Below are positions 8,800-19,938 of a stretch of DNA of 64,000 nt, in pieces. Every line of letters starts with the position of its first letter. Positions within the stretch are counted from its first letter, which is position 1. Both the position numbers and the translations under genes were made by a program. Below the pieces are notes generated by a model. That model saw only the letters and a program-made list of their open reading frames with translations, was not told the DNA's origin and searched no databases. The stretch covers positions 4,216,001 through 4,280,000 of the forward strand of contig NZ_CP092431.1 in NCBI RefSeq assembly GCF_022385335.1, in the 5' to 3' direction. This DNA is from Streptomyces deccanensis (GTDB lineage: Bacteria > Actinomycetota > Actinomycetes > Streptomycetales > Streptomycetaceae).

Positions 8800-8921
8800 A
8801 GGAGTTCACCCCCCTCTGCTCCCACTGCCCCTTCGCGCACTCCGGCCTCCTCCGGCCCGCTCCAGCCTCCTTCGGCCCACTCCGGCCTCGGCCGCCCCGA
8901 CCCCGAAACAGGGACCCCTTC

Positions 8922-11462
8922 ATGTTCCGTACCGCCCTGCGCAACGTGCTCTCGCACAAGGCCAGGCTTCTCATGACCGTGCTCGCGGTGATGCTCGGCG
9001 TCGCCTTCGTGTCCGGCACGCTGGTCTTCACGAACACCATCTCGGACGCGCTCCAGAAGAGTTCGGCCAAGGGCTTCGACCACGTGGACGTCGCGATCCG
9101 GTCGGAGTACCAGCCGGACGAGGGCGACACCGTCGCCGAACAGCCGAAGCTCACCCCGGAGTTGCTGAAGAAGGTCGAGCGGGTGCCCGGCGCCGAGTCG
9201 GCGTTCGGTGTGGTGAGCGGGTTCACCGCCCTCGCCGGCAAGGACGGCAAGCTGATCGGCGGCGGCTTCCAGTCGCAGGGCGGGAACTTCTGGGGGACGG
9301 ACGACCCCCGGTATCCCCTCCAGGACGGCGGCCGCGCGCCCCGGGGCGCGGACGAGATCGCGATCGACTCGGAGACCGCGAAGCGGGCCGGGTACAAGGT
9401 GGGCGACACCGTGCGGCTGTCCGTCGACGGCCCGGTCCTCACCCCCACCATCAGCGGGATCTTCACGACGGACGACGGCAATGTCGCCGCCGGCGGCAGC
9501 CTCACCCTGTTCGACACGGCGACGGCGCAGAAGCTCTTCCACATGGAGGGCGAGTTCGACACGATCAACGTGACGGCAGCGCCGGGCACCAGCCAGGCCC
9601 AGTTGCAGAAGGCCGTCGACAAGGTCCTGCCGAAGGACGCCGCCCACACCACCACCGGTCAGCAGCTCGCGGACGACCAGGCCACGCAGATCGCCGCCCA
9701 GATGAGCGGCCTGAAGAACGGGCTGCTGGTCTTCGCCGGGATCGCCCTGTTCGTGGGCACGTTCATCATCGCCAACACCTTCACGATGCTGGTCGCCCAG
9801 CGCACCAAGGAACTGGCGCTGCTGCGCGCGGTCGGCGCCTCCCGCCGCCAGGTGACGCGGTCCGTGCTGATCGAGGCGTTCGTGGTGGGCGCGGTCGCCG
9901 CCGTCACCGGTCTCGCCGCCGGCGTCGGGATCGGCGCCGGGATGCGGGCCCTGATCGGCTCCCTCGGTGAGACCGTCCCCGCCGGGCCGCTGGTGGTCTC
10001 CCCCGGCACGGTCGCCACCGCCCTGCTCGTCGGCGTGCTGATCACGATGCTGGCCGCCTGGCTGCCGGGCCGCCGCGCGGCGAAGATCCCGCCGGTCGCC
10101 GCGATGAGCAGCGTGCACGCGAAGGCGACGACCAAGTCGCTCGTCGTACGGAACACGATCGGCGCGCTGTTCTCCGGCGCGGGCGTCGCCACCGTCCTGT
10201 ACGCCACCACGATGGACGGCTCGGACGGTCAGGCCCCGATGGGCTTCGGCGCGGTCCTGCTGATCATCGGCGTCTTCGTCCTCACCCCGCTCCTCTCCCG
10301 CCCCCTGATCGCGGCGGCCGCGCCCCTCATGCGGGTCTTCGGGATCTCCGGCAAGCTCGCCCGGCAGAACTCCGTGCGCAATCCGCGCCGTACCGCCGCG
10401 ACCGCCTCGGCGCTGATGATCGGTCTGACGCTGATCACCGGCATGACGGTGATGGCGGGCAGCCTGCAGAAGTCCATCGGCAAGATGGCCGCCGACGCGA
10501 TCAAGGCGGACTACGTCGTCTCGATGGCCAACGGCAACTTCCTCTCCCCGGACGTGGAGAAGAAGCTCGCCGCGACCGAGGGCGTCACCGCCGTCTCGCC
10601 GCTGCGCAACGCGGAGTCCCGGATCGGCGACGAGACCGAGTACCTCACGGGCGTCAACGGCGCGGCCATCGCGAAGCTCACCGACTTCCCCCTCGACAGC
10701 GGACGGTTCAAGGTCGGCGGCGGCGAGGTCGTGGTGGACGCGGAGACCGCCGAGCGGCGCGGCTGGAAGACCGGTTCGGAGTTCACGGCCGGGTTCGAGG
10801 GGGGCCGGAAGCAGAAGCTGACGGTCGCCGGGGTCTACGAGAACAACGAGCTGATCCGGGGCATCCTCCTCGACAACAGGACGCTCGACGCGCGGCTGCC
10901 CGCCGAGGTCGACCCGGCCGACATGATGGTCATGGTGAAGACCTCGGCCGGTGCCTCCGACGCCGCCAAGGACCGGCTGGAGAAGGCCCTCGGCGAGAAC
11001 CCGGCGATCAAGGTCCAGAGCGGACAGGACCTCTCCGACGACATCGCGAAGATGTTCACGCTGATGCTGAACATGCTGTACGGCCTGCTGGCCATGGCCG
11101 TGATCGTCGCCGTCCTCGGGGTGATCAACACCCTGGCGATGTCGGTGTTCGAGCGCTCGCAGGAGATCGGCATGCTCCGTGCGATCGGTCTCGACCGGCG
11201 GGGCATCAAGCGGATGGTCCGTCTGGAGTCCCTGGTCATCTCCCTCTTCGGCGGAGTCCTCGGCATCGGCCTGGGCGTCTTCTTCGGCTGGGCCGCCGGC
11301 GAACTCGTCGCCAGCAGGATGCCGACGTACGAACTGGTCCTCCCCTGGGCCCGGATGGCCGTCTTCCTCCTGCTCGCCGCCACCGTCGGCATCCTGGCCG
11401 CGCTGTGGCCGGCCCGGCGCGCGGCGAAGCTGAACATGCTCGCGGCGATCAAGTCGGAGTAG
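8922..11462 (+). CDS. ABC transporter permease, FtsX/MacB type (duplicated), system 1
   Basis: 846-aa permease: N-terminal helix (residues 17-40, LMTVLAVMLGVAFVSGTLVF), a large extracytoplasmic MacB-PCD-like domain, a three-helix FtsX core (TFIIANTFTMLVAQRTKELALLRAVGAS ...), a second extracytoplasmic domain, and a second FtsX core (GVINTLAMSVFERSQEIGMLRAIGLDRR). This is the tandem-FtsX layout usual in actinobacteria. The start is ATG 8922; upstream GGGA is weak. The 122-base gap after the ATPase gene contains CTCCGGCC-type short repeats. It ends at a strong terminator. Confidence 0.92.
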   Translation: MFRTALRNVLSHKARLLMTVLAVMLGVAFVSGTLVFTNTISDALQKSSAKGFDHVDVAIRSEYQPDEGDTVAEQPKLTPELLKKVERVPGAESAFGVVSGFTALAGKDGKLIGGGFQSQGGNFWGTDDPRYPLQDGGRAPRGADEIAIDSETAKRAGYKVGDTVRLSVDGPVLTPTISGIFTTDDGNVAAGGSLTLFDTATAQKLFHMEGEFDTINVTAAPGTSQAQLQKAVDKVLPKDAAHTTTGQQLADDQATQIAAQMSGLKNGLLVFAGIALFVGTFIIANTFTMLVAQRTKELALLRAVGASRRQVTRSVLIEAFVVGAVAAVTGLAAGVGIGAGMRALIGSLGETVPAGPLVVSPGTVATALLVGVLITMLAAWLPGRRAAKIPPVAAMSSVHAKATTKSLVVRNTIGALFSGAGVATVLYATTMDGSDGQAPMGFGAVLLIIGVFVLTPLLSRPLIAAAAPLMRVFGISGKLARQNSVRNPRRTAATASALMIGLTLITGMTVMAGSLQKSIGKMAADAIKADYVVSMANGNFLSPDVEKKLAATEGVTAVSPLRNAESRIGDETEYLTGVNGAAIAKLTDFPLDSGRFKVGGGEVVVDAETAERRGWKTGSEFTAGFEGGRKQKLTVAGVYENNELIRGILLDNRTLDARLPAEVDPADMMVMVKTSAGASDAAKDRLEKALGENPAIKVQSGQDLSDDIAKMFTLMLNMLYGLLAMAVIVAVLGVINTLAMSVFERSQEIGMLRAIGLDRRGIKRMVRLESLVISLFGGVLGIGLGVFFGWAAGELVASRMPTYELVLPWARMAVFLLLAATVGILAALWPARRAAKLNMLAAIKSE

Positions 11463-11477
11463 CCGAGGCGGACATAC

Positions 11478-11515
11478 GGACGGGGGCGCGTACATGGCCG
11501 TACGCGCCCCCGTCC
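11478..11515. terminator. Bidirectional terminator
   Basis: Perfect 16-bp stem GGACGGGGGCGCGTAC with 6-base loop ATGGCC, between the convergent ABC permease and cfa genes. Confidence 0.88.
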
Positions 11516-11521
11516 GGGCGT

Positions 11522-12823
11522 TCAGGCGCCCCAGGTCCGGGCCCTGAGCGGAAGGCCCGACGCACCCCCTTCCGGCGGCCGTACGGCCAGTACCTGGTTG
11601 ACGCCGAGGCGGTTGCGTTCGAAGCCGAGGGCGGAGGCGGCCATGTAGAGGCGCCAGACGCGGGCGCGGCCGGGGCCGACCAGGGCGACGGCGTGCGCCC
11701 AGCGCGCTTCGAGGTTGGTGACCCAGGCGCGCAGGGTGAGGGCGTAGTGCTCGCGCAGGGACTCCACGTCGCGGACCTCGAACCCGGCGCGTTCGAGCTG
11801 GGTGACGGTGGTGCCGATGGGGGCGAGTTCGCCGTCCGGGAAGACGTACGCGTCGATGAAGCCGTCGACGGAGTACGTGCTCTCGTCGCGCTGCGGGCGC
11901 CGGGAGATCTGGTGGTTGAGCAGCCGTCCGCCGGGGCCGAGCAGCCGGTACAGGTTCTCGGCGTAGTCCAGATACCGGTCCGCGCCCACGTGTTCGGCCA
12001 TGCCGACGGAGGAGATCGCGTCGTAGGGCCCGTCGGTGACGTCGCGGTAGTCCTGGACGCGGATCTCGACGCGGTCGGTGAGGCCCTCGTCGGCGACGCG
12101 CTTACGGGCGTAGGCGGCCTGCTCCTGGGAGAGGGTGACGCCGACGACGTGGACGCCGTACTCGCGGGCCGCGTGCACGGCCATGGAGCCCCAGCCGCAG
12201 CCGACGTCGAGGAGCCGCTGCCCCGGCCCCAGGCCGAGTTTGCGGCAGATGAGATCGAGCTTGTCGTGCTGGGCGGCTTCGAGGGGGGTGGTGCCGTCGG
12301 AGGCGGACCAGTAGGCGCAGGAGTACACCATCGACGGGCCGAGGACGGCCTCGTAGAAGTCGTTGCCGACGTCGTAGTGGTGGCTGACGGCTCGTCTGTC
12401 GGTGCGTCTGGTGTGCCGGTGGCGGGCGCGGACCTCCTCGCGGGGCGGTTCGGGCGGCAGCAGGACGGCCGGGCCGGCGAGCTTCAGCAGGTCCTTGACG
12501 GCCGCCCGTGCGCGCGGGTCGCGCAGGGTGTCGGCGAGGCTCCGGGCGTCCTCGTCCCGCTCCCACACGTGTCCGGCCACGAGGTCCAGTACCGCGTAGA
12601 GGTCGCCGTCCACACCGAGGTCACCGGCCACCCAGGCGCGGGCCAGACCCAGCTCGCCCGGCTTCCACAGCAGTCGGCGCAGGGCCCTGCGGTTGCGTAC
12701 CACGAGGACGGGGGCCTCCGGCGGTCCGGCCGTCGATCCGTCCCAGGCCCGCAGCCGGACCGGGAGCGGGGTCCCCGACAACTGCTCGAACAGGGTCTTC
12801 AGCCGCGACGCGGCGTCCTGCAT
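11522..12823 (-). CDS. cfa: Cyclopropane-fatty-acyl-phospholipid synthase family methyltransferase
   Basis: SAM-dependent enzyme that adds a methylene (or methyl) group across the double bond of unsaturated phospholipid acyl chains. 433 aa from ATG 12823, which has GGAGGTG 7 bases upstream; the upstream GTG at 12877 lacks a site. The N-terminal ~130 residues are the Cfa accessory domain. SAM motif I is LLDVGCGWGSMAVHAA, preceded by YSCAYW, with the active-site region ISSVGMAEHVG and NHQISRRP after it. Nearby eno and rpf genes do not suggest a shared pathway; the desaturase at 62.4 kb could supply unsaturated substrate. Confidence 0.9.
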   Translation of the reverse strand: MQDAASRLKTLFEQLSGTPLPVRLRAWDGSTAGPPEAPVLVVRNRRALRRLLWKPGELGLARAWVAGDLGVDGDLYAVLDLVAGHVWERDEDARSLADTLRDPRARAAVKDLLKLAGPAVLLPPEPPREEVRARHRHTRRTDRRAVSHHYDVGNDFYEAVLGPSMVYSCAYWSASDGTTPLEAAQHDKLDLICRKLGLGPGQRLLDVGCGWGSMAVHAAREYGVHVVGVTLSQEQAAYARKRVADEGLTDRVEIRVQDYRDVTDGPYDAISSVGMAEHVGADRYLDYAENLYRLLGPGGRLLNHQISRRPQRDESTYSVDGFIDAYVFPDGELAPIGTTVTQLERAGFEVRDVESLREHYALTLRAWVTNLEARWAHAVALVGPGRARVWRLYMAASALGFERNRLGVNQVLAVRPPEGGASGLPLRARTWGA

Positions 12824-13158
12824 GGCGCACACCTCCGTGACAACAGATCCCGGAATGTCCAACGCCACGGTAATCACCTGCGGGGCTGTGCCGTATTCCC
12901 GTGGGGAGGTGTGTTCTTCGGGTGCGGGCGCGTGGGGGCTGGCCGCGCAGTTCCCCGCGCCCCTGAAAAGCCGGGGCTGCGCCCCGTGCTTTTCAGGCCC
13001 GCAGGGCCTGTGCTTTTAGGGGCGCGGGGAACTGCGCGGGAAGCCCCACGCACCCGCACCCGCCAACGCACCCCGAACCCCCGAGTTGTCACGCGCACGC
13101 CGAAGGGCCCCCCGCACCACGGATGGCGGGAGGCCCTTCAGAGCGAGCGGTCAAGACG
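12824..13158. repeat. Intergenic region with palindromic element, copy 3
   Basis: 335 bases between cfa (start) and ndh (stop). The core element spans 12932-13049, with both arms carrying the conserved 19-mer, and symmetry extends to about 12916-13066. Inside is a GGGGCTGCGCCCC hairpin and one CTTTTCAGGCCCGCAGGGCC unit. The ndh terminator follows at 13102-13139. Confidence 0.85.
13102..13139 (-). terminator. Terminator of ndh
   Basis: Stem of GAAGGGCC/GGCCCTTC extended imperfectly by CCCGC/GCGGG, 20 bases past the ndh stop. Confidence 0.75.
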
Positions 13159-14544
13159 TCAGGACGCCTTGGCCTTCTCCTCGGTCTTGGCCGGAGCGGC
13201 AGCGACCGGCGCCGGCTTCGCCGCCTCGTAGAACTCCTCGCGCGGAGTCTCGATCGCGCCCAGCGAGACGACCTCGCGCTTGAGGAACATCGCGAGCGTC
13301 CAGTCGGCGAAGACGCGGATCTTGCGGTTCCAGGTCGGCATGGCGAGCCCGTGGTAGCCACGGTGCATGTACCACGCCAGGCGACCGCGCAGCTTGATCT
13401 TCATCTTGCCCATGACGATCATCGCGACGCCCTTGTGGAGGCCGAGACCCGCCACCGCGCCCTTGTTGGAGTGCGCGTACTCCTTCTGCGGGAAGCCCCG
13501 CATGCCGGAGACCACGTTGTCGCCGAGGACCTTGGCCTGACGCAGCGCGTGCTGCGCGTTCGGCGGGCACCAGGCGTTCTCGACGCCGGCCTTGCGGGCG
13601 GCGACGTCCGGGACCTGGGCGTTGTCGCCGGCGGCCCAGATGTAGTCGGTGCCGGTGACCTGGAGCGTCGGCGACGCGTCCACGTGGCCGCGGGGGCCGA
13701 GCGGCAGGCCGTAGCGGGAGAGGACCGGGTTGGGCTTGACGCCGGCGGTCCAGACGATCGTGTTGGAGTCGACCTCCAGGCCGTTCTTCAGCACGACGTG
13801 GCCGTCGACGCAGGAGTCCATGGAGGTGTTGAGGTAGACCTCGACCCCACGGCCCTCCAGGTGCTCCTTGCCGTAGCTGCCGAGCTTCGGGCCGACCTCG
13901 GGGAGGATCTTGTCGGCGGCGTCGACGAGCACGAAGCGCATGTCCTCGCGGGACACGTTCTTGTAGTACTTCGCGGCGTCGCGCGCCATGTCCTCGACCT
14001 CGCCGATCGTCTCGGCGCCGGCGAAGCCACCGCCCACGAAGACGAAGGTGAGCGCCTTGCGGCGGACGTCCTCGTCGGTCGTGGAGTCGGCCTTGTCGAG
14101 CTGTTCGAGGACGTGGTTGCGCAGGCCGATGGCCTCCTCGATGCCCTTCATGCCGATGCCCTGTTCGGCGAGGCCGGGGATCGGGAAGGTGCGGGAGACC
14201 GCGCCGAGCGCGATCACCAGGTAGTCGAAGGGCAGCTCGTACGCCTCGCCGACGAGCGGCGCGACGGTGGCGACCTTGCGGTCCTGGTCGATGGTGGTGA
14301 CCCGACCGGTGAGGACCTCCGCCTTCGGCAGCACGCGTCGCAGCGGGACGACGACGTGCCGGGGGGAGATGCTGCCGGCGGCGGCTTCGGGGAGGAAGGG
14401 CTGGTAGGTCATGTACGACCGGGGGTCGACGACCGTGACGGTCGCCTCGCCGTAGCGCATCTTCTTGAGGATGCGCCGAGCTGCGTACAGGCCTACGTAC
14501 CCACCGCCTACTACGAGGATCCTGGGACGCTCCGTGGTGCTCAT
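13159..14544 (-). CDS. ndh: Type II NADH dehydrogenase (NDH-2)
   Basis: Single-subunit, non-proton-pumping NADH:quinone oxidoreductase feeding electrons into the respiratory chain at the inner face of the membrane. 461 aa. The FAD dinucleotide fold is at the N-terminus (ILVVGGGYVGLYAAR, residues 9-23); the second, NAD-binding fold is FVFVGGGFAGAETIGE near residue 175. TGTDYIWAAGDNAQVP is the FAD-contact motif. The C-terminal amphipathic segment (GRLAWYMHRGYHGLAMPTW ...) probably docks to the membrane, followed by an Ala/Lys/Glu tail. The start is ATG 14544 (MSTTERPRI); its ribosome binding site is weak. A Rex-type redox operator lies 308 bases upstream, which fits control by the NADH/NAD+ ratio. 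Confidence 0.93.
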   Translation of the reverse strand: MSTTERPRILVVGGGYVGLYAARRILKKMRYGEATVTVVDPRSYMTYQPFLPEAAAGSISPRHVVVPLRRVLPKAEVLTGRVTTIDQDRKVATVAPLVGEAYELPFDYLVIALGAVSRTFPIPGLAEQGIGMKGIEEAIGLRNHVLEQLDKADSTTDEDVRRKALTFVFVGGGFAGAETIGEVEDMARDAAKYYKNVSREDMRFVLVDAADKILPEVGPKLGSYGKEHLEGRGVEVYLNTSMDSCVDGHVVLKNGLEVDSNTIVWTAGVKPNPVLSRYGLPLGPRGHVDASPTLQVTGTDYIWAAGDNAQVPDVAARKAGVENAWCPPNAQHALRQAKVLGDNVVSGMRGFPQKEYAHSNKGAVAGLGLHKGVAMIVMGKMKIKLRGRLAWYMHRGYHGLAMPTWNRKIRVFADWTLAMFLKREVVSLGAIETPREEFYEAAKPAPVAAAPAKTEEKAKAS

Positions 14545-15025
14545 GCCATCGAGTATGTACCCGCCATACGGGGGTCGCTCGTGCGCCCCTTCACAAGCTT
14601 CCCCACCCCCTCTGCTACACTGCGCGACCCCTTTTCCCGGGCCCTCGCTCCACCAGGGGACCGACCGGGGGGTTTGACCGTTGTCAAGGCCGCGTGAACT
14701 GCCGTTCCGGTCTCCCGAGGGCTCTGGACCACCCTTCGGTTTCACACGGACGAGACCCCTGCGAAACCCGCTCGGGGACGCCCTGTTGACCCCCTGGATC
14801 CCCGGAACGCTCTGCGGAGCCTCAAAACATCGCTCAACAGGGGCGATTCTCTTGTGAAGAACTTCACGAACTTTCTCGGCGCCGGGTCGACGAGGGGCGC
14901 CGGAGCACCCCTCGGACGCGCTCATACGTTATCCGAACAGCTCAAGCGAGGCTACCGGCGAGTAGTAAACAACACCTCACAGGCGCCCGCCGACCGCCGG
15001 GAGGATCCCGGCGGCCACCCGCGAG
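14545..15025. other. Upstream region of ndh
   Basis: 481 bases without a convincing gene between ndh and the Ppx gene, both read leftwards. It holds the Rex-like site at 14852-14869. An AT-rich run around 14917-14980 may carry the promoter. The leader from such a promoter to ndh would be several hundred bases; no riboswitch fold was recognised. Confidence 0.5.
14852..14869. promoter_or_regulatory. Rex-type operator (ROP) upstream of ndh
   Basis: TTGTGAA-GAAC-TTCACGA: one mismatch to the Streptomyces Rex consensus TTGTGAA-N4-TTCACAA. Rex represses respiratory genes when NADH is low; ndh is a known class of Rex target. Confidence 0.75.
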
Positions 15026-15967
15026 CTACGCCACGGACCAGGCGATGCCGTCCAGAATGTCGTGTTCGCTCACCACGACCTCCGTCGCCCCGATCCGCTC
15101 CATGATCGACAGCAGGACGAGGGCGCCCGCCGCGATCACGTCCACCCGGCCGGGATGCATGGAGGGGACGGCCTCCCGCTCCGCGTGCGTCGAGCGCAGC
15201 AGCCACTCGGTGATCTCCCGGACCCGGTCGTAGGGGATCCGGGAGTGGTGGATGGCCGCCGAGTCGTACGCGGGCAGGTCCTGGGCGATCGCGGAGATGG
15301 TGGTGACCGAACCGGCGAGCCCGACCAGGGTGTGCGCCTCGCGCAGCGGCACGTCCCGCTCGGCGAGGTCGAGGGCCGCCTCGATGTCGGCGCGGATCGC
15401 GGCGATCTGCTCCGGGCCGGGCGGGTCGACCACCGCCCCGTCCCGGACGAGGTGCCGCTCGGTCAGCCGTACGCAGCCGATGTCCACGGAGCGGGCGCCG
15501 CGCACCTGGTCGTCGCCGACGACGAACTCGGTGGAGCCGCCGCCGATGTCCACGACCAGATAGGGCTTGGTGAGGTCGGTGCGCCCCGTCAGCTCCTTGG
15601 TCGCGCCGGTGAAGGAGAACTCGGCCTCGCGGTCGCCGGAGATCACCTCGGGCTCGACGCCGAGGATGTCGAACACCCCGCGCACGAACTCGTCCCGGTT
15701 CTCGGCGTCCCGGGAGGCGGAGGTGGCGACGAAACGGATGCGCTCGGCGCCCAGTTCCTTGATGACGGCCGCGTACTCGCGGCAGGCCGCGAAGGTCCGC
15801 TCCAGCGCCTCGGGGGCCAGCCGTCCCGTGCGGTCGACTCCCTGGCCGAGCCGGACGATGATCATCCGCCGGTCCAGCTCGACGAGTTCACCGGTGGTCG
15901 GGTCGCAGTCGGCGACGAGGAGCCGGATGGAGTTCGTACCGCAGTCGACGGCGGCGACCCGGGTCAC
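15026..15967 (-). CDS. ppx: Ppx/GppA family phosphatase
   Basis: Exopolyphosphatase or pppGpp phosphohydrolase of the ASKHA fold, 313 aa. The GTG 15967 start overlaps the DUF501 stop in a GTGA, which implies translational coupling and fixes the start. Motifs: VAAVDCGTNSIRLLVAD (phosphate-1 loop), ATSASRDAENRDEF, VVDIGGGSTEFVVGD (phosphate-2), and DVIAAGALVLLSIMERIG near the C-terminus. Short actinobacterial versions lack the C-terminal HD-like domain of E. coli Ppx, as here. Whether it acts on polyphosphate or on (p)ppGpp cannot be told from sequence. Confidence 0.9.
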   Translation of the reverse strand: MTRVAAVDCGTNSIRLLVADCDPTTGELVELDRRMIIVRLGQGVDRTGRLAPEALERTFAACREYAAVIKELGAERIRFVATSASRDAENRDEFVRGVFDILGVEPEVISGDREAEFSFTGATKELTGRTDLTKPYLVVDIGGGSTEFVVGDDQVRGARSVDIGCVRLTERHLVRDGAVVDPPGPEQIAAIRADIEAALDLAERDVPLREAHTLVGLAGSVTTISAIAQDLPAYDSAAIHHSRIPYDRVREITEWLLRSTHAEREAVPSMHPGRVDVIAAGALVLLSIMERIGATEVVVSEHDILDGIAWSVA

Positions 15968-16494
15968 TGGTCGTCCCCCTCGGGCAGCGTGACGCACGGG
16001 CCCTTCGCCCACCACTCCGGCAGCATCGCGATCGCCTCGTCGCCCAGCGGGTTGACGCCGGGACCGGCGGCCAGCGAGTGGCCGACGAGGACGTGCAGGC
16101 ACTTCACCCGGTCCGGCATGCCGCCCGCGCTGGGGAAGCCCTCCAGGACCTCGATCTCGTCGCGGCGGGCGATGTAGTCCTCGTGCGCGGCCCGGTAGGC
16201 GGCGGCCAGTTCGGGGTCGTTCGCCAGCCGCTCCGTCATCTCCTTCATCACGCCGTTCGCCTCCAGCGTGCCGATCGCGGAGGCCGCGCGCGGGCACGTC
16301 AGGTAGTACGTCGTGGGGAAGGGCGTCCCGTCCGGCAGGCGCGGCGCCGTCTCGACGACGTCCGGCTGTCCGCAGGGGCAGCGGTGCGCGATGGCGCGCA
16401 GACCGCGCGGCGGACGGCCGAGCTGCTGCTGGAAGGCCTCGACGTCGGCGTCGGTCGGCTCGGTGCGCGGGGTGGGCGGCGGAGGGGTCTGCAT
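15964..16494 (-). CDS. DUF501 domain protein
   Basis: 176-aa soluble protein of unknown function. DUF501 features: four cysteines suggesting a metal site (HRCPCGQP at 38-45, YLTCPR, VKCLH), QQLGRPPRG, PFPTTYYLTCP, and a C-terminal WWAKGPCVTLPEG. It sits between DivIC and Ppx and is translationally coupled to Ppx; I recall the eno-divIC-DUF501-ppx order being conserved in actinobacteria. ATG 16494 has only a modest AGCAGG upstream. Confidence 0.85.
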   Translation of the reverse strand: MQTPPPPTPRTEPTDADVEAFQQQLGRPPRGLRAIAHRCPCGQPDVVETAPRLPDGTPFPTTYYLTCPRAASAIGTLEANGVMKEMTERLANDPELAAAYRAAHEDYIARRDEIEVLEGFPSAGGMPDRVKCLHVLVGHSLAAGPGVNPLGDEAIAMLPEWWAKGPCVTLPEGDDQ

Positions 16495-16552
16495 AACCTG
16501 CTACTCAAGTCCTCGGTGTGGCTCATCGGTTGACGGTCACGAAGGTGGCCGT

Positions 16553-17035
16553 TCAGCTGTCGGCGGCGTCGGCCTTGTCGACCCCGTCCCAGACGTTGGT
16601 GTACCAGGGGCGGTCGGCCGCTCCTTGGGTCGTACGGGACTGCTTCGCCGCGTCCGGGTCGATCATCGTGTAACCGGTCTCGCCCGGCATCACATAGTGC
16701 AGCCGCTCGCGGATGCGCTGCTCGGCGTACGCGTCGTCCTGCCAGCGCGCCTTGAGGTCGCGCAACTCCTCGACCCGCTCGCGCGCCTCTTCGCGCTGCC
16801 GCTGCATGTCGGCGATCTCGGCGCGCTGGGAGACGTACTGCCTTATGGGATAGGCGAGCGCCACGATCATCGAGCAGAGGACGAGGGCGAGCAGCGCGGC
16901 CCGGCCGGTCAGTCGGGAGCGGCGGGCCTGGCGCTTGGTCTGGGAGCGGTAGACCCGGGCGGCCGTCTGCTCACCGAGCACCTTCAGCCGCGTCGCGGTG
17001 GAGAAACGGTCCCGGTCCCGGTCCTTCACGGCCAT
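16553..17035 (-). CDS. divIC: Septum formation initiator, FtsB/DivIC family
   Basis: Bitopic cell-division protein expected to form the FtsL-DivIC(FtsB)-FtsQ/DivIB complex at sporulation septa. 160 aa: basic cytoplasmic N-terminus (1-44), one transmembrane helix (45-63), then an extracytoplasmic coiled coil (65-97, EIADMQRQREEARERVEELR) and the FtsB-type box YAEQRIRERLHYVMPGETGY. Start ATG 17035, with GGGGAAG upstream. It lies 120 bases downstream of eno and just before DUF501; co-transcription from the eno side is likely. Confidence 0.9.
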   Translation of the reverse strand: MAVKDRDRDRFSTATRLKVLGEQTAARVYRSQTKRQARRSRLTGRAALLALVLCSMIVALAYPIRQYVSQRAEIADMQRQREEARERVEELRDLKARWQDDAYAEQRIRERLHYVMPGETGYTMIDPDAAKQSRTTQGAADRPWYTNVWDGVDKADAADS

Positions 17036-17154
17036 GTCCCGCTTCCCCTTCCGCTTCTGCCTTCTCCCGCGCGCACGCGCGTACGTCCCCGCACACGGTA
17101 CGGGACCGGTACGGGGACGTACGTACGACTGGCTAAGCCTTAACCCTGTACGGG

Positions 17155-18708
<1,554 letters not shown>

Positions 18709-18859
18709 TCACTATGGAGGACACGGATGTGAGCGGGCTGTGGTTCAGCTGGGAAGCGGCCCGAATTTCTCGGCCCAGCCGAACCCGCCCCGCCTGCCCG
18801 GCCGTGGGGGCGGCCGTGGGGGCGGCAGGCGTGCGGTGGCCGTCGCCTCCGCCAGGGGG

Positions 18860-19800
<941 letters not shown>

Positions 19801-19938
19801 CAGGGGCCCGCTGTGGCGAGCGGTCACGACCGTAAACACGTGATTGCCCGGATTTCAAAGACGATCAGGGGGTCTGTGATTCATCTCCCACCTAGATCAA
19901 AACGGGCATTAAGGGGCGAACAGTGACCCGAACTGTCG
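19801..19938. other. Region between the riboswitch and rpfC
   Basis: Expected position of the rpfA promoter (leftward). AT-richer sequence at 19840-19920. No defined -10/-35 or terminator recognised. Confidence 0.35.

Noticed and set aside
8796..11495. A minus-strand open frame of 899 codons opposite the ABC permease
   Set aside because: Antisense shadow, with composition typical of reverse-read Ala/Gly/Val codons.
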